NCBI GenBank assembly: GCA_030490835.1
Contig: CM059971.1
Coordinates: forward strand, 21,507,817-21,571,816
DNA: 64,000 nt
Direction of reading: 5' to 3'
Source of the DNA: Annona cherimola
Taxonomy: Eukaryota > Streptophyta > Magnoliopsida > Magnoliales > Annonaceae
Made by a program: the position numbers and the translations under genes. Below are positions 1-12,507 of this stretch, piece after piece; position 1 is the first letter of the stretch, and every line of letters begins with the position of its first letter. The notes beneath the pieces were generated by a model. It had not been told where the DNA came from, searched no databases, and saw only the letters and a list, made by a program, of their open reading frames with translations.

Positions 1-1440
1 TTGAGATGGATCTACTTAACCTAATTAGTTTATGATTGATAAAATCAATATTTTTTGACTCGTTATATAGGTTGGTCAAAATTTTGAATGAAAATAAGAT
101 CAAGATAAGTCAACCTCTAAGAATCTCAACCCACCCTACATACACTCATTTGTTAAAAATATATGTTTTAATCATTTTTTAAAAATTCTCACATTATTTA
201 TAATTAACTATATAAATAATATAATAATAGTATTATATTATTTCAAAAAACTATATCAATAGTATAAGAATCAATAAGATTATGGGCGTTAGGCGGTATG
301 GGTGTTAGGCTCCCTAGATTATGTAAATGATTCCAGTCTCATCTCTCTCTCTTTTATTGGAATGAGTTTTTACCAAAAAAAAGTCATCCCAAAGTGAGAG
401 TTTTAAGATTTTCTCCCTAAGTATGGAGGTATTTTAGAACAAAACCCTCCATGTGTGTAAGGATTGTAAATATGCCTACATTGTAATATCAAATTGTCAC
501 GTTATATACATATCAAGCAAAAACAATAAATGACATTTGCGTACGTGCATTTAACTCTTTCAAGTGTAATTTTTCTAGTATTTTAAAAACATGACTAGAA
601 ATTACACTTATTTCAGAAATATATTTTTAGAAATAGCAAAATTTATTTTGCATACTTCATTTCCACCCACCCAAACAGGCATGCCAAAGCCATCATACAC
701 GTCCGTATTGGCGCGTTGCTATCCAGCACTTTTGCTGTCGTTTTCGTTTCTGTTTAACAGAACGGTTGTTCAAAGAAAACAGAACAGTCAACCACACTGC
801 GTTTGGTAGGTTAGAAAAAGCTTTCCATCAAACTTCTTCCATGCAACTAGTGTACTCTTTAATAATTGCTGTATAGTTTTTTATATAATTATTCTATTTT
901 TAATTATTTTTATACATTCCCATAAATAATAATTCTTTATTTCTAATCATTGCTCTTATCTTATTATATTATTTTCTCTATTCTTCCGAACTTTTCGATA
1001 TTTTTTCCATCGTACGAGAAACCTTGTCAATACTTATTCATCACATTAATTTCCCATATTTCTTGCCAAAGTCTTATTTTTCCGATTCAGCTGCAGATTT
1101 AAGTACAGAGCACCGGTCACATTCTTCTTGAAACAGAACCAAAAAAAATTATAATAAAATAAAGTAGGTTGATTACTGATCAGGTAACTCCACATGCTAG
1201 CTGCTGTCGCTGATATTTCTTTTTTATGAGAGTTGCTCTCATTGAGTTGGAGCACACGTCATTGCGGAATCCTATCCATCTTCGTGACGCATCAACTAGG
1301 CCCCTATTGTTGAATCCTTACATACAGAAAGGCGAGGGAGAGAGAAAATGTCTGCCAATGAAACTATGGGCAGTTTTCCCACTCTGATTATCGAAAGTCA
1401 ATTTCATGGTTTCGTTTGAAGATCTCTCTCTCTGTTTATC
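1..1440. other. Upstream flank of receptor kinase 1
   Basis: AT-rich non-coding DNA. 1-850 aligns, with gaps, to 55515-57475. 850-1366 is present only in this copy and is flanked by the 5-bp direct repeat AACTA (845-849 and 1362-1366). That fits either an insertion here or a microhomology deletion in the other copy. The short open frames here (591-809, 1046-1255) have no recognisable content. Confidence 0.6.
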
Positions 1441-1451
1441 TATCTATATAG
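1441..1451 (+). promoter_or_regulatory. Probable TATA box of receptor kinase 1
   Basis: TATCTATATAG lies about 60 bp upstream of the chosen ATG at 1512, a normal distance for a plant core promoter with a short leader. The same motif is kept upstream of the duplicate gene near 57613-57626. Transcription start was not determined. Confidence 0.45.
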
Positions 1452-1511
1452 GTACCAATAATTCAATATTGGCCAAGCCGATTGATTCGTAGCATTAGCA
1501 AGAACACCCAC

Positions 1512-4500
1512 ATGGAGAAAAGCTACCAGCTTGACTGCCTTCTCCTTCTCTTCTTCTTTTGCCATGGAATGGGCGGAAACACAACAGATATGGAGACCCT
1601 TCTAGCTTTCAAATTCATTACTTCGGACCCCAACAATGCTCTTGGAGGCTGGAACCGCAGTTTCCCTCTCTGCAACTGGCCTGGAATTAACTGCACCAGA
1701 GGCCAAACCCAGGTGGCTGCCATCGAGCTCTCCGGTCTGGCTCTCTCAGGGACCATCCCACCACTACTATCCAACCTCTCTTCCCTCATCGTACTCGACC
1801 TCTCTAATAACTCTTTCCACGGTTCAATTCCCCAGAATCTCGGCCGTCTCTCTCTCCTCCAGCGTCTCGTTCTCAATGACAACTCCTTTACAGGTACCAT
1901 TCCCCACTCCCTCTCCAATTGTTCAAACCTGTTGCGTATGGATCTTTCACATAACCAATTGAATGGGAACATACCCCCCTCCCTTGGTCTCCTCGCCCGC
2001 CTAGAAGTTCTGGTACTCTCTTCCAACAGTCTAGCTGATGAAATCCCGCCTTCCATTGGAAATCTCACCAGTCTCAGATACCTCTACCTTTTAGAAAATC
2101 AATTTTCCGGTGATATTCCACAAGAGCTGGGAGGTCTACGCAATCTGGCTCACCTGCAGATTGCTGCAAACCAACTCACCGGCATGATTCCCTCCTCAAT
2201 TTACAACATCTCTTCTATTCAGATCTTCTCTGTGGCTGGCAATAAGCTGGTTGGACAGCTTCCCAAAGACTTGGGTTTCCGCTTTCCCAATCTGACTGAA
2301 ATCTACATGGGCGGCAACCAGTTTACTGGGACTATTCCGAGCTCGTTGTCCAACATTTCTGGAATACAATTACTCAACCTTCCAGAAAACCGCTTCCAAG
2401 GTTCGCTTCCTTTGCTTGGAAACATGCCCGCTCTTCTCAGAATTAATCTGGCCAAAAACAGGCTTTCTTCTTCCACCCAACTCAACAAACTTTTCTTCGA
2501 TTCTTTGACCAACTGCACCCTGTTGGAGGAGGTGTCCATCTCAGACAACCTGTTTTCTGGATCTCTGCCGGTTTCAGCGACAAATCTTTCTGCCCACCTT
2601 ATAGCATTTAACGTTGATCAAAATTTATTCTCGGGCTCCTTACCCGTCGGAATGTACAACTACTTCGATCTCACAATGTTCGACGTGTCGCGGAATTCTT
2701 TTGTGGGAAGTATCCCCAGGTCCTTGGCTTCACTTCACAACCTCCAGTTTCTCCTCCTTTCACAAAATCACTTCGTTGGGGAAATACCAGACATTTTCAG
2801 CAATCTCACATGGCTTTATCAGCTTAATTTAAGCCACAACCACTTGTCTGGTAGGATACCAAGAAGCATAGGCGGCTGTCAGCGTCTGGGATTGTTGGAT
2901 CTCTCCGCCAACAATCTCACAGGCAGCATTCCTAAAGAGATTTTCAACCTTCGCAGTCTAACATTAAACCTAAGCTTGGCTGGGAATTCTCTGGATGGTT
3001 TCCTGCCACATGAAGTGGGTAAACTAGACAAGGTTCAGTTCATGAATTTCTCTGACAATCAGCTATCCGGGGTTGTTCCTTCCACGATTGGTGACTGTGT
3101 CGGTTTACAGAACTTGGCAATGGCGAGGAATCAATTTGATGGCCCAATACCAAAATCTGTGGGCAACTTAATTGCCCTGGAGAGTCTAGATCTTTCATCA
3201 AATGATTTTATTGGTGGAATACCAGACGGCTTAGGGAACCTTGAGTACCTAAGGAGCCTGAATTTGTCATTTAATCATCTCCAGGGACTGGTGCCTGCTG
3301 AAGGAGGAGTTTTCACCAACCTGAGCTGGTCTGCTTTACAAGGAAATAACGGCCTCTGCAGTGAAAACAGGGCTATACAGAGGCAGCTGAGGATTCCCAG
3401 ATGTACAAAGGATGATAAGTCTTCATCGCTTGCACTCAAAATTACCCTTCCAATCGCTATCCTCGCTGCAATTTTGGGTTTTCTGCTATGTTTGAAATGC
3501 AAAGCTAAATCCCGAATACGGAAGTTGAATGAAAGAAGACCTTCCCATCGCAATTCCTTCGGTCGCCAACACCAGATGATATCTTACAAAGAGATATCGT
3601 CTGCAACAAACAATTTTAGCTTGAAGAATTTGATAGGAGAGGGAAGTTTTGGGTCTGTTTATAAAGGAACTCTCCATGTTCAAAATGCCACGGCTGATGT
3701 CGTGGCAGTTAAGGTGCTTGACCTGAAACAAAGCAGAGCTACGTCGAGTTTTACTGCAGAATGTGAGATTCTTGGGAAGATACGACACCGGAACCTAGTC
3801 AGGATAATAACATCTTGCTCCAGCATGACTCCCAGTGGAGATGATTTTAAAGCTATTGTGATGAAGTTCATGTCCAATAGTAGTTTGGATAGGTGGCTGC
3901 ATCATTCGACCGAGAAGCCATCCATGTCTGGCGGATTAGGCCTACTTCAGAGGCTGAATATCAGCATAGACATAGCAGCTGCAATGGACTATCTTCACCA
4001 TGACTGCGACCCTCCTGTCGTGCACTGCGATCTCAAACCGCCTAATGTGCTCTTGGATGATGACATGACTGCCCATGTTGGGGATTTTGGATTGGCAAAA
4101 ATTCTATCTCAGTCACCATCCCACGGCCGAAGCAGCAGTGTAGGACTCAAAGGATCGATTGGATACATTGCCCCAGGTACTGGCATTAGTTGATATTTTT
4201 ATCTTCTTGTAATGTTTCCTCTAGTTTTTCAAAAATTTTAACAAATACCAATCACACCTTTAGTGTCTGATTCTTCAATATGCTTGATTGATTTATTTCT
4301 TGGTCAGAGTACAATTATGGGAGCCAAGTGTCAACTAAGGGTGATGTTTACAGCTACGGAATTTTGTTGCTAGAGATTTTCATTGGCAAGAAGCCTACAG
4401 ATGAGATTTTCAAGGATGGATTTAACTTGAAAGCCTTCGCAGGTAAAGCTTTCGAAAATCGAGTTGCTGAAATTGTGGACAAGAGTCTCCTTGAAGGTGA

Positions 4501-4771
4501 ATATTACTCTGATGTGACCATCAGTACTACCAGCAGCAGCAATGACAATGCTAGCAGCATAAGTAGCTGTAGCTACGGAAACATGAAAGAGGGTGCAGAA
4601 TGGCGTAGCAAAAAAGAAGAGTGCTTGACAGAAATAATACGAGTTGCTTTGTCATGTGCAACAGATTTTCCAAAGGATCGCCCAAGTATGAGAGAGACAT
4701 TGAGTAGAATGCATGGTATTAGAAGGAGAATTTTCCCTCTTGAGCAAGGCCAGAATATAATAGCGCAATAG
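1512..4771 (+). CDS. LRR receptor-like serine/threonine kinase, intact (LRR XII type)
   Basis: A membrane receptor kinase expected at the cell surface, with an extracellular ligand-binding or co-receptor face and a cytoplasmic kinase. Exon 1 is 1512-4176 and exon 2 is 4308-4771. The 131-bp intron is GT-AG, phase 1, and splits the Glu codon of the GYIAPEY activation-segment motif. The product is about 1042 residues. The start is the ATG at 1512; the open frame extends upstream only to a TTG. Domains in order: hydrophobic signal peptide (1-20), LRR N-terminal cap with the Cys-Trp-Cys pattern (LCNWPGINC), about 22 LRRs of LxxLxLxxNxLxGxIP form, TM helix near 641-661, kinase from about 690. The P-loop GEGSFGSV, Lys734, catalytic loop HCDLKP (Asp840) and DFG (Asp858) are all present. 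The Arg before the catalytic Asp is replaced by Cys, so it is a non-RD kinase, as in EFR and XA21-like immune receptors. The family assignment is firm; ligand and pathway are unknown. Confidence 0.95.
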
Positions 4772-5050
4772 TAATATTTCGAAGACCGTGAGAGGGTAAC
4801 TAGAGACATCCAACTTAACTAATAGAGAAAAAGAATTTTTATGTATCATGCAACTTGTTGTATTGTGAGTGACATGAATGGCTTGTACAAATGATCGCTT
4901 TTTCTATTTTGTACAATTTTTTAATATCTAAACCATATAAAATATAACATAACATACAAGTGATGCTAAAAACTTACTTTAATTGAAACCTTACATACCA
5001 TAAATAAACATCATTCCTTAGATCCATGACCTCAACCTACTTATTGTTTA
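4772..5050. other. 3' flank of receptor kinase 1
   Basis: AT-rich 3' flank carrying the likely 3' UTR. It aligns closely to 62799-63110 of the duplicate. No other gene seen. Confidence 0.6.
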
Positions 5051-5300
5051 GGCACCGTTTAGTAATGTGGGTGGGAAGGGAAGTAGGAAGTGAAGAATGA
5101 AATATTTTTTAAAATAAAAAAAATGATGTGATATAATAGAATCAAAGTAGGGAAAATAGAATGTTGGTGTAAGAAAATTATTGAAATAAATGAGTAAAAA
5201 TGAAAAAGTAGAATAGTTAGATAATTGATATGTCAAATCATTTTTCAAAAGCATTGGGGAAAATAGGAAAGATGGTTTCCCATCCACCATATTACCATAG
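5051..5300. mobile_element. MITE-like element, old
   Basis: About 250 bp bounded by imperfect inverted ends: GGCACCGTTTAGTAATGTGG at the left and CCACCATATTACCATAG at the right. Its body resembles, in reverse orientation, the elements at 21145-21421 and 63511-63791. It is present in both duplicated segments, so it predates the duplication. Confidence 0.5.
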
Positions 5301-5459
5301 TCCATCATTAACTCCCATAGTGCACTTGTGCTTCTAGAAAGTTAAAATGCATACATTGCTAGAAAATGTGGGTGTACTTGTTCAGGTTTTGCTTTATTGG
5401 TAGAATATTTTTATATAGTCGTCATCTGAAAATAAAGACCTTATTTGGAAGTTTTGTGC

Positions 5460-8400
5460 ACTAGATCAATCTGTAAATGGCAGGATCTCTCTCTCCTCCA
5501 ACATCTTACAGACCAACATTGTTTCCCATTATTCTATTAGTGACCTGTATATAGATTTGATAGTGTAAGCCCCAGTTGGTTCATGCTCCCAAAAGCAATT
5601 ATTCATTGCTACGGTCCATTGGAGGTGTACAAGGTCTATTGCTTTCCATCCCAATCACCCATCACTATTGACACTAGCTCCTTCTTCCATGTTCCATTCT
5701 GAGCATCAATAAAATGACTAACCAAAACAGCATCCAACATGGAGCAAGGAAGTGGACTAGCATTGGGTAAATTTGTGTCAAGCCATTTATCCTTAAAAAT
5801 AGCACCCTTTGGCCATGTCCTGTTTGCCATTTAAAACCATTTGAAATGACTCCTCTGGCTTTTAGGATTCTCCCCCATGTGAAAGAGTTAGTTTCTCCTT
5901 ACAACTCTATATGACTCCTTTTAAAAAATATTCGGCTCTCAAAGTATTATGGCATAACGGGTTAGTGAGAATTGATAGCCACCACACTTGCTTGCCAATG
6001 AGAGGATAAAGATGAGGAGATCTCTAAAGCCCAAATCTCCTATATTCTTTAGTTTACACATGTCCTTCCATGTTACCCAACTAATCTTTCACTTGTTCCC
6101 CTTCTTGCCTTACTAAGCAACTCGCATATTTCATTGCAAAAACTCTTAGACAGTAGGAAGATGCTCATAATGTATGTTGGGATGACTCAAGCAACTATGT
6201 TTATCAAGATCTCTTTTCTGCCCAAGAGAGTAGCCTGTCTTTCCAGTCTCAACTTTCTTCTACATTCTCTCTTTTAGCCCCTAAACATGCTTCTTTTAGA
6301 CCTTGGCTTGTATCTCCAAATAATTATAAATCTCTTGGTCCAAGGAGCCTAGCACACAGATAATTTTCATTTATGAGATTCTTGTGTTGGAATTGAAGAA
6401 GATAGCTATTCTATCAATGTTTACCATATGGCCTGAAGAGTCAAAGTATCATTTAAGGATTTCCATGGGATGCTAGATTTCTTGTCTTTGCCCTAAGGAA
6501 AATAAGAGCATCATCCACAAAAATGAGGTATGTGAGAGTTGACTTGCAGAGATAAAATTTGATGTTGTACATTTTCCCCTAGTAATGAGCATTTTCCCCT
6601 AGTCATGAGCATATGAGTTTTATGAGTTTAAAGCTGATAATCCTTCCATACACACAATGAACAGTATGGAGAAAGTGGATCCTCCTGCCTTAATCCTATT
6701 TAAGGTTGAAAGTACCTTATTTCGAAGTCATTGATGTCTATCTTGTACTTTATTAATTTTAGGCAACTCATTTTCAAGTTAATCCATATATAACTAAGAT
6801 TCATTTTCTCCATGATCGCGCTGAGAAAAGCCCACCCAACTAAATCATAAGCTTTGGATATATCGCTTAATAACCCCGTCCTCATATTTTTCTCTTTTCC
6901 TACTTCCTAGTACAAAAGGAGTGATTGATTTCATAAGAAATTAACATATTATCTATTTACCTTAAAACCATATTATACATTATGAGGCAATCGAAGACAA
7001 AGGCACTTTGCTGCTTAGCAATGACTTTATCAAGGTATGATTTTAAGTCTATTTACAAGCACCTTGGCCAAAATCTTGTATGACACATTGCAGAGATTGA
7101 TGAGGCAAAAGTAAGATATTATTTGTGCACCTCCCTTCTTTAGAATCAAGACAACTTTATGTTTTGAAGATATTTTGCATTGTTACTTGAATCCAATTCT
7201 TCCATGAAAGATTTGCACACGAGGAACACATTCTGACGTATAGTTTGCCTATGCTTCTGGTAAAACCATATCGACATCTCATCTTGCCCAGGGCTTTTGT
7301 TGGGCTCATAACTTCAAGACTTTGTTAACTTGGTCAAAAACTAGAGGCTTGATGAGGGCATCTTTTTTATTGTTTGAGATTTGTTTTCTTATTGGAGTTG
7401 ACATCTTGTCTACATTCGTGAAACTTGATGTAGAATAAAATTCTATGAAATGAACTAAAGCAAGCTCTTATAAACACTCTTGATTATGGACTCAATTGAT
7501 ATTTCCATTTAAAAGAGCTTCAATGAAGTTGGATCGATGTCGATTAGATTCCAAATGGCGGAGGAACGTGGTGTTCTTGTCCCCTTGATCGAGCCAATGA
7601 GCCTTTTCCCTCTGCCTTCATATTTCCTCTTCATCTTTTATTAGAAGATTTATCTAATACTATATACCTCTAATTTTTTCATCTCTGATCAAATAGGTTC
7701 TTAGTACTAAGGTTTGCTAGCTCCTAATGTTTGTCGTGAATAACTTGGCTAAGATTATCTCTTCTTTCATTATTCCATTTTGATAATTTTATATTGCACT
7801 ACTTGATCTTCCTCCTCAAAAGGTTAGGTTATAGAGATCCAAATGGTCATTTGATGCCTAAACAAGATTAACAATATGATGAGCCTTCTTATCTCTAGCC
7901 CAAAAGAGTTCATATTTGAACTCTTGTATTAGCTTCTTGTAGTTCTACTGGATATTGAAGACTGGCATGATGGGTGTAGTGGTTAAAAGTGGTCATAGAT
8001 AGGTGAAATAACTTGGCATATGAAAATAACGTTGACTAGTTGGAGTAGAGAAGACCTCTATCAAGTTTGGCTTCTACTCAATATAAACATCTTCTATTGT
8101 TCCTTGAAGTGACAGAGGGCCTATGAAACCCAAATCCAAAAGGTTCAAGCCATCTGTCATATCACAAAATAGCTCCATCCGGGCCTGTAGTATGGTTCTA
8201 TTGCTTGTGAACTCGACGGGTCTAGTCAATTCATTGAAGTCCCCCAAAATGAGCTAAGTCGTTACTTGATTTCTTAGTTGATAATGAGGTTTCAAGTCTC
8301 GGATCTATGCTTTACATCTAGACGGCTATATAAACTAGTAATTCTCTAGCCCTGCAAGTTATTGTCATCGTCACCATCACTATCATCATAAGTTATTTCT

Positions 8401-8838
8401 CACCTAAGTGAGGTTGGATGCATGAATTGTATTATATTATTCTTGATAATTTGAGACTAAATTCTTAATAATATATAATATTTTTAAATTTTATTTAATT
8501 ATTACCATCCATATTTTTGGGTCTTTCTCTCATTCTTCTACCACTTTCTATGTGAATAGACATATACAATAATAGCCCTGCATATCAGCATCAATATGAT
8601 CAATCGAATAGTTGTGAATCGTGATATTGGAGTCGTCATTCCAAAGTAGGGCTTAGCCCACTCTTCTATTCATTGAGTCAACGACATAGCTACAGTCTGA
8701 GCAGCTCCATCTCCTTAGGTGTATGTTTTGTCTCAAAGAGGAAAATCAATTTGGAAACTTGTTTCTTAACCAGGGCAAGAAGATGACAAATTGCACGTAG
8801 GTTCTCAAACCATGATAATTCCACAGAATGAGAGGCAT
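5460..8838 (-). pseudogene. Decayed L1-type LINE ORF2 (minus strand)
   Basis: The minus strand reads as a heavily mutated LINE ORF2. In translation order: an ORF2 start (MPLILWNYHGLR, ATG at 8836-8838); an APE-type endonuclease motif LGDFNE (8230-8247) followed by a DLGFIGP segment; the reverse transcriptase entry KAPGQDEMSIWFYQK near 7290; QQSAFV near 7010; DISKAYDLVGWAFL near 6840; the catalytic motif FVDD (6507-6518); then the linker near 5640-5830 (KDKWLDTNLP) and the CFWEHEPTGAYTIKS segment near 5560. Many stops and frameshifts make it non-functional. The zinc-knuckle and RNase H end is not seen. The same relic begins at the right edge of the window (63820-64000), so the insertion predates the segmental duplication. 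Confidence 0.85.
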
Positions 8839-9266
8839 TTCACTTGAGAAAATTTTTTTAGCGATCAAAATAGAGTGGAGGTTTAGGATTTTTAAGATTC
8901 GATCAGGGAGAGAAGAAACCGTAAGCTTGGAGAGAAAGGGGGCAACTGCAATAGCTCTGAAATAATGAATCCAATTGAGAGGAAACTTCCTGGCGTAGAG
9001 CTCCAAATATTGGTGATATCAGAAACTTCCATACAGAGGATTAATTTGTGTGACACAACTGCTCTTCTTTGTTGCATATGAGCAACCAAATCCTACAATA
9101 GAGAGCTATTCCAATCAATGAGACAATGATGAAAAGATTATGGCGAATTAAGTGCAGCTTCCACTTCACAGATTTAGAAGAAAATCTATACAGAATTTCA
9201 TTCACTGAGAAGAGGACAGGAATGAAATTTATTAGGCTAAGACAGCCCATTTTGTGAAAAAAAACA
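8839..9266. other. 5' flank of the LINE relic
   Basis: Probably LINE leader or degraded ORF1-ORF2 spacer on the minus strand. Two short minus-strand open frames (8892-9089, 9041-9250) show no recognisable domain. Confidence 0.3.
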
Positions 9267-9946
9267 GAGAGCTGATCATATGCGCCCAGGCTACGTGCCT
9301 GGGCACTTAGCCCGCATCTTCAAGAGCCGTGCGATCCGGCAGGTGAATTCTCCAACGTAAGATGGAACTTTTACCTCCTAGCCCTTAGTGCTATGACTGT
9401 TTTGCATAATAGAAAGAGAAGGATTCTAAATCATGCGCAATCCTCTCTTATGTCTCTCTCACCTCTATCCGCCTACTTCTTCTCTCTCACCCTCCGTACG
9501 CGGACATCTCATGATGAACTCTCGGCCGACGTCGAAGGCCACACGATCAACAATCGACAACTAAAATGGCGAGTTATCTCCTCTCTCGCCTCTCCCCATC
9601 ATGAACCCATTCGTTTTTTGGATTTTAGAATCCCTAAATTCTCTTCTGTTTCCTCCATTGAAATCCCAGTTGTCTCAGCACTAAATGATCGAACTATGAA
9701 CCAAGTTTATTTAAATATTTTCGACTCAAATCATGAAAGAACGTTAACAATTGCATTTGCTACATAAATAGGCAAGCTCGAAACTACATCATGTCTGATG
9801 TGCAATATTTGAAGATTAACGGACCTAATTTACATGGCCCCATCTTTATGGCACTTGCAAACTAAGGGTGCTTTCACGATGCATTTGGTCATCTTAGCAT
9901 AAGCTAGGATATTCAACCTTCCGATGGAAGTGTTACGACAAGGATC

Positions 9947-10001
<55 letters not shown>

Positions 10002-10276
10002 ACCCAACATCCGGCGCTCAACGTGGAGCCTGTTATCGCTGGACCAGAATCATGAGGAGCTTCCATAGATCGCGAGAACGCAGGAGAGAGGAGCGTTAGG
10101 TCGTGATAGAAGGGAGTTGCTCGATTCACTCCCTTGGTTTCCCCTTTTTTTGCTAAATGGTCGCTGTGCAGGGATGAAACCGCAATTATTCCACCCAGTA
10201 CCAATCAGACGGACGCAGCTTGTCCCGCCTAATCGAACGGCTGAAAATAGGCGGGCGGCGCATACGATCAGCTCTC
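9267..10276. mobile_element. Non-autonomous DNA transposon with 20-bp terminal inverted repeats
   Basis: The left end GAGAGCTGATCATATGCGCC (9267-9286) is the reverse complement of the right end (10257-10276) with one mismatch. The 1010-bp interior holds a GA microsatellite and an unrecognised 124-codon open frame (9393-9767), but no transposase. Eight-base flanks are AAAAAACA and AAAAAGAA, a possible but degenerate target duplication. The superfamily cannot be set. Similar ends (GCGCATA-GATCA) occur near 51970 and 57325. Confidence 0.6.
9951..9998. repeat. (GA)n microsatellite
   Basis: An uninterrupted GA dinucleotide tract of about 48 bp inside the transposon at 9267-10276. Confidence 0.97.
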
Positions 10277-10329
10277 AAAAAGAAATGTTATCCTCTGTAT
10301 CTGCTGTGTTGCGTTGAAGTTCAATGCAA

Positions 10330-11085
10330 TCAGGCATATAAACTTATCTTTTTATTATTTTAAATTTTTTTTACACAACTATTAATCTAAGTATATTTAG
10401 AATGTGTATTAATTTTTGAAAATTTTGGAGATTTTTAGATATGTTTTTCGGATTTTTAAAAATATGCGGTAATTTTAGTGATTTGAATGATTTTATAAGC
10501 CCAAGCTAAGTAAATGTCCTACTTAGCCCACCTCAAAAAATTATTTATAATAATTTTTTTGTTTTTTCTTTATATACTAATTTATCTCAGTGTATTTAAC
10601 ATATAGATCAAATTTTGCTATTTTTGAATATCTTTATATATTTTTAAAATTTTTAAAAGAGGAATAATCCTGTTAGTCCGGACTAAATAAATGTCCTGCT
10701 TAGTCCACCTTAAAAAATTTATTTACAATAATTTTTTATTTTTTTCTTCGTACACTTACTTATCTAAGTGTATTTAATATTTAAACCATGTTTTACCATT
10801 TGTATATGAAAAAAAAAAAAAAAAAGGTTGTAAATGAATTTTTTAAGATAGATTAGACAGGAATTTTGCTTAGCCATTTCTTTTTTCTAAAAATCTGTAT
10901 ACGTATATGTATGTATTTAAAAGATCCTCATCTTTAAAAATCTAAAAAAAATATATACACATATTCAAAAATAGTAAAACTTAGTTTATATATTAAATAC
11001 ACTTAGGTAAATAAATATATAAAGAAAAAATAAAAAATTATTATAAATAAATTTTTTAAAATGAGCTGACTAGCGCATTTACTCA
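10330..11085. repeat. Composite foldback repeat
   Basis: A half-arm (10340-10490) is followed by a foldback whose outer arms (10540-10660 and 10935-11050) are inverted copies. These share the core AAGTGTATTTAA and TTTTACCATTTTT of the window-wide foldback family. A further partial copy lies between them at 10690-10800, which suggests nested insertion. Confidence 0.6.
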
Positions 11086-11364
11086 GCCCAAACCAGCAGC
11101 AGCAGTATCATTCCTCTCCTATTCATTTAAACTTTTTATAAAAAATTAATTTCAGCCATGCGGCTTTGACACGCAACCATGCTGCTATTCTTAGCTGTCT
11201 CCATCGTTTAAAATAATCAAACGATGATCACAGCATTTCTCATCGGGAGATTCGTTTCTTTAATTGGTACCGGCTACTTTTCAAGATTTTAAATAATATT
11301 TTAGCATGGAAACGCGTTTTGTGGAAAGGTACAGAAACTCAGGAACTGATCTTATGCAACCGGG

Positions 11365-11670
11365 GGCTCCCGCGCGCATATGTTTATTTTTTAGTTGTTT
11401 TTGAAATTTTTTTTATAAGATTATTAATCTAAGTGTATTTAATATGTTTATAAAATTTTATTATTTTTGGAGTATTTTAAATATTTATTTTAATTTTTGA
11501 AAATCAGTGGCATAATTTAAAATTACTAAAATGCCACTGATTTTTTTTTAAAAAAAAATATTTAAAATACTCTAAAAATGGTAAAAATTAATACATATAT
11601 TAAATATACTTAGATTAACATTTTTATTAAAAAATATTAAAAAAAATGAATATATGCATACGAGAGCCTT
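11365..11670. repeat. Foldback repeat
   Basis: A near-perfect palindrome centred near 11520, where AAATTACTAAAATGCCACTG mirrors the left arm. The outer ends GGGCTCCCGCGCGCATATG and GCATACGAGAGCC are inverted relatives of each other. Confidence 0.7.
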
Positions 11671-12029
11671 GAGCATACGACCACGTCCCATACAGATAGT
11701 CCCAAATGACTTTCAAAAATTAGCACCAGCCTGTCACGAAGTCTTCTCTCTTTTTATTTATTTATTTATTTCTTTTACTGAAAAAATCATAGAGTCTCTT
11801 TCAATGAACAAATTGACTTTGAAATTTTGGCACGAATGGATAAATATCGAATTCACGCTTTCAACGTCCAATCATATTCACGTACTTCTATTATATTCTA
11901 TTGGCAAGTCCCTTTTTTATTTTTCCTGCTGTGTCTTTTGTATATTTGGAAACATGGAAAAAACCAGCAAGGCATGGAACAAAGATTAACCAAATCAGCA
12001 CCCCCAAAGTCTGAAAGTAGATAAGTAGA
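11671..12029. other. Unassigned AT-rich stretch
   Basis: Only two overlapping open frames without recognisable domains (11654-11989, 11827-12024). Nothing else seen. Confidence 0.4.
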
Positions 12030-12262
12030 CGGGAAATGAGGGGGGAAAATGGGAGAAGAAGTGTAGTTGAAAATTAATTTGTTAAGAGAATGAAATGATA
12101 TAATAAGGGTGCTAATCAGGAATAAGGAAAATAAAAATAAAGTAGATAGATAGGGTAGGTGGATGGAAGTAAGTATAGAAAGAATTTTAAAAAATATGGT
12201 TGTTGTATGGAGTGAAAGAAAAAAGTTTTAGATAAAAATTTCTTTTAGTGGTTTCTAAGAGT
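12030..12262. mobile_element. Degenerate MITE
   Basis: Reverse-strand similarity to the elements at 21145-21421 and 63511-63791, recognisable in the segment 12170-12240. No clear ends or target duplication remain. Confidence 0.4.
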
Positions 12263-12507
12263 GTAACAAATTTTAACCAAAGAACAATGGGAATACAACC
12301 TTTAGGGTTGCCTAAAATAATATTAGTTAAGATATAGTTGCAATAATAAAAATCATAAATTTTCAATTTAACATTTACTTATTCATAACAATAGTTTTTG
12401 CCATTTATAATTTGATGCATGAATTAATTAACTATTTCTCACCTTTTTAGTCAAAAATTTTATATATCAGATTAATTTGATTTATTAAAATCTGGTTAGG
12501 ATTAGAG

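Larger units (their letters stand above)
1..5622. repeat. Segmental duplication, left copy
   Basis: This segment aligns nearly end to end with 55515-64000, including upstream DNA, both kinase exons, the intron, the 3' flank and the start of an old minus-strand LINE. Position 1 already matches, so the duplicated block continues beyond the left edge of the window. The left copy has a 517-bp block (850-1366) that is absent from the right copy. The right copy has several insertions absent here. Coding identity is visibly very high by eye; no percentage was computed. Confidence 0.93.

Noticed and set aside
1482..1511. Longer N terminus of receptor kinase 1 starting at 1482
   Set aside because: The codon at 1482 is TTG, not ATG. 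The ATG at 1512 starts directly before the signal peptide. The same holds for the GTG at 57633 in the second gene.
1523..2068. 181-codon minus-strand frame opposite the LRR region
   Set aside because: It is the antisense of the leucine-rich repeat coding sequence and repeats in the duplicate gene at 57698-58243; a shadow of codon bias.
9393..9767. 124-codon frame as a gene
   Set aside because: It lies inside a non-autonomous transposon, has no recognisable domain and no paralogue in the window.
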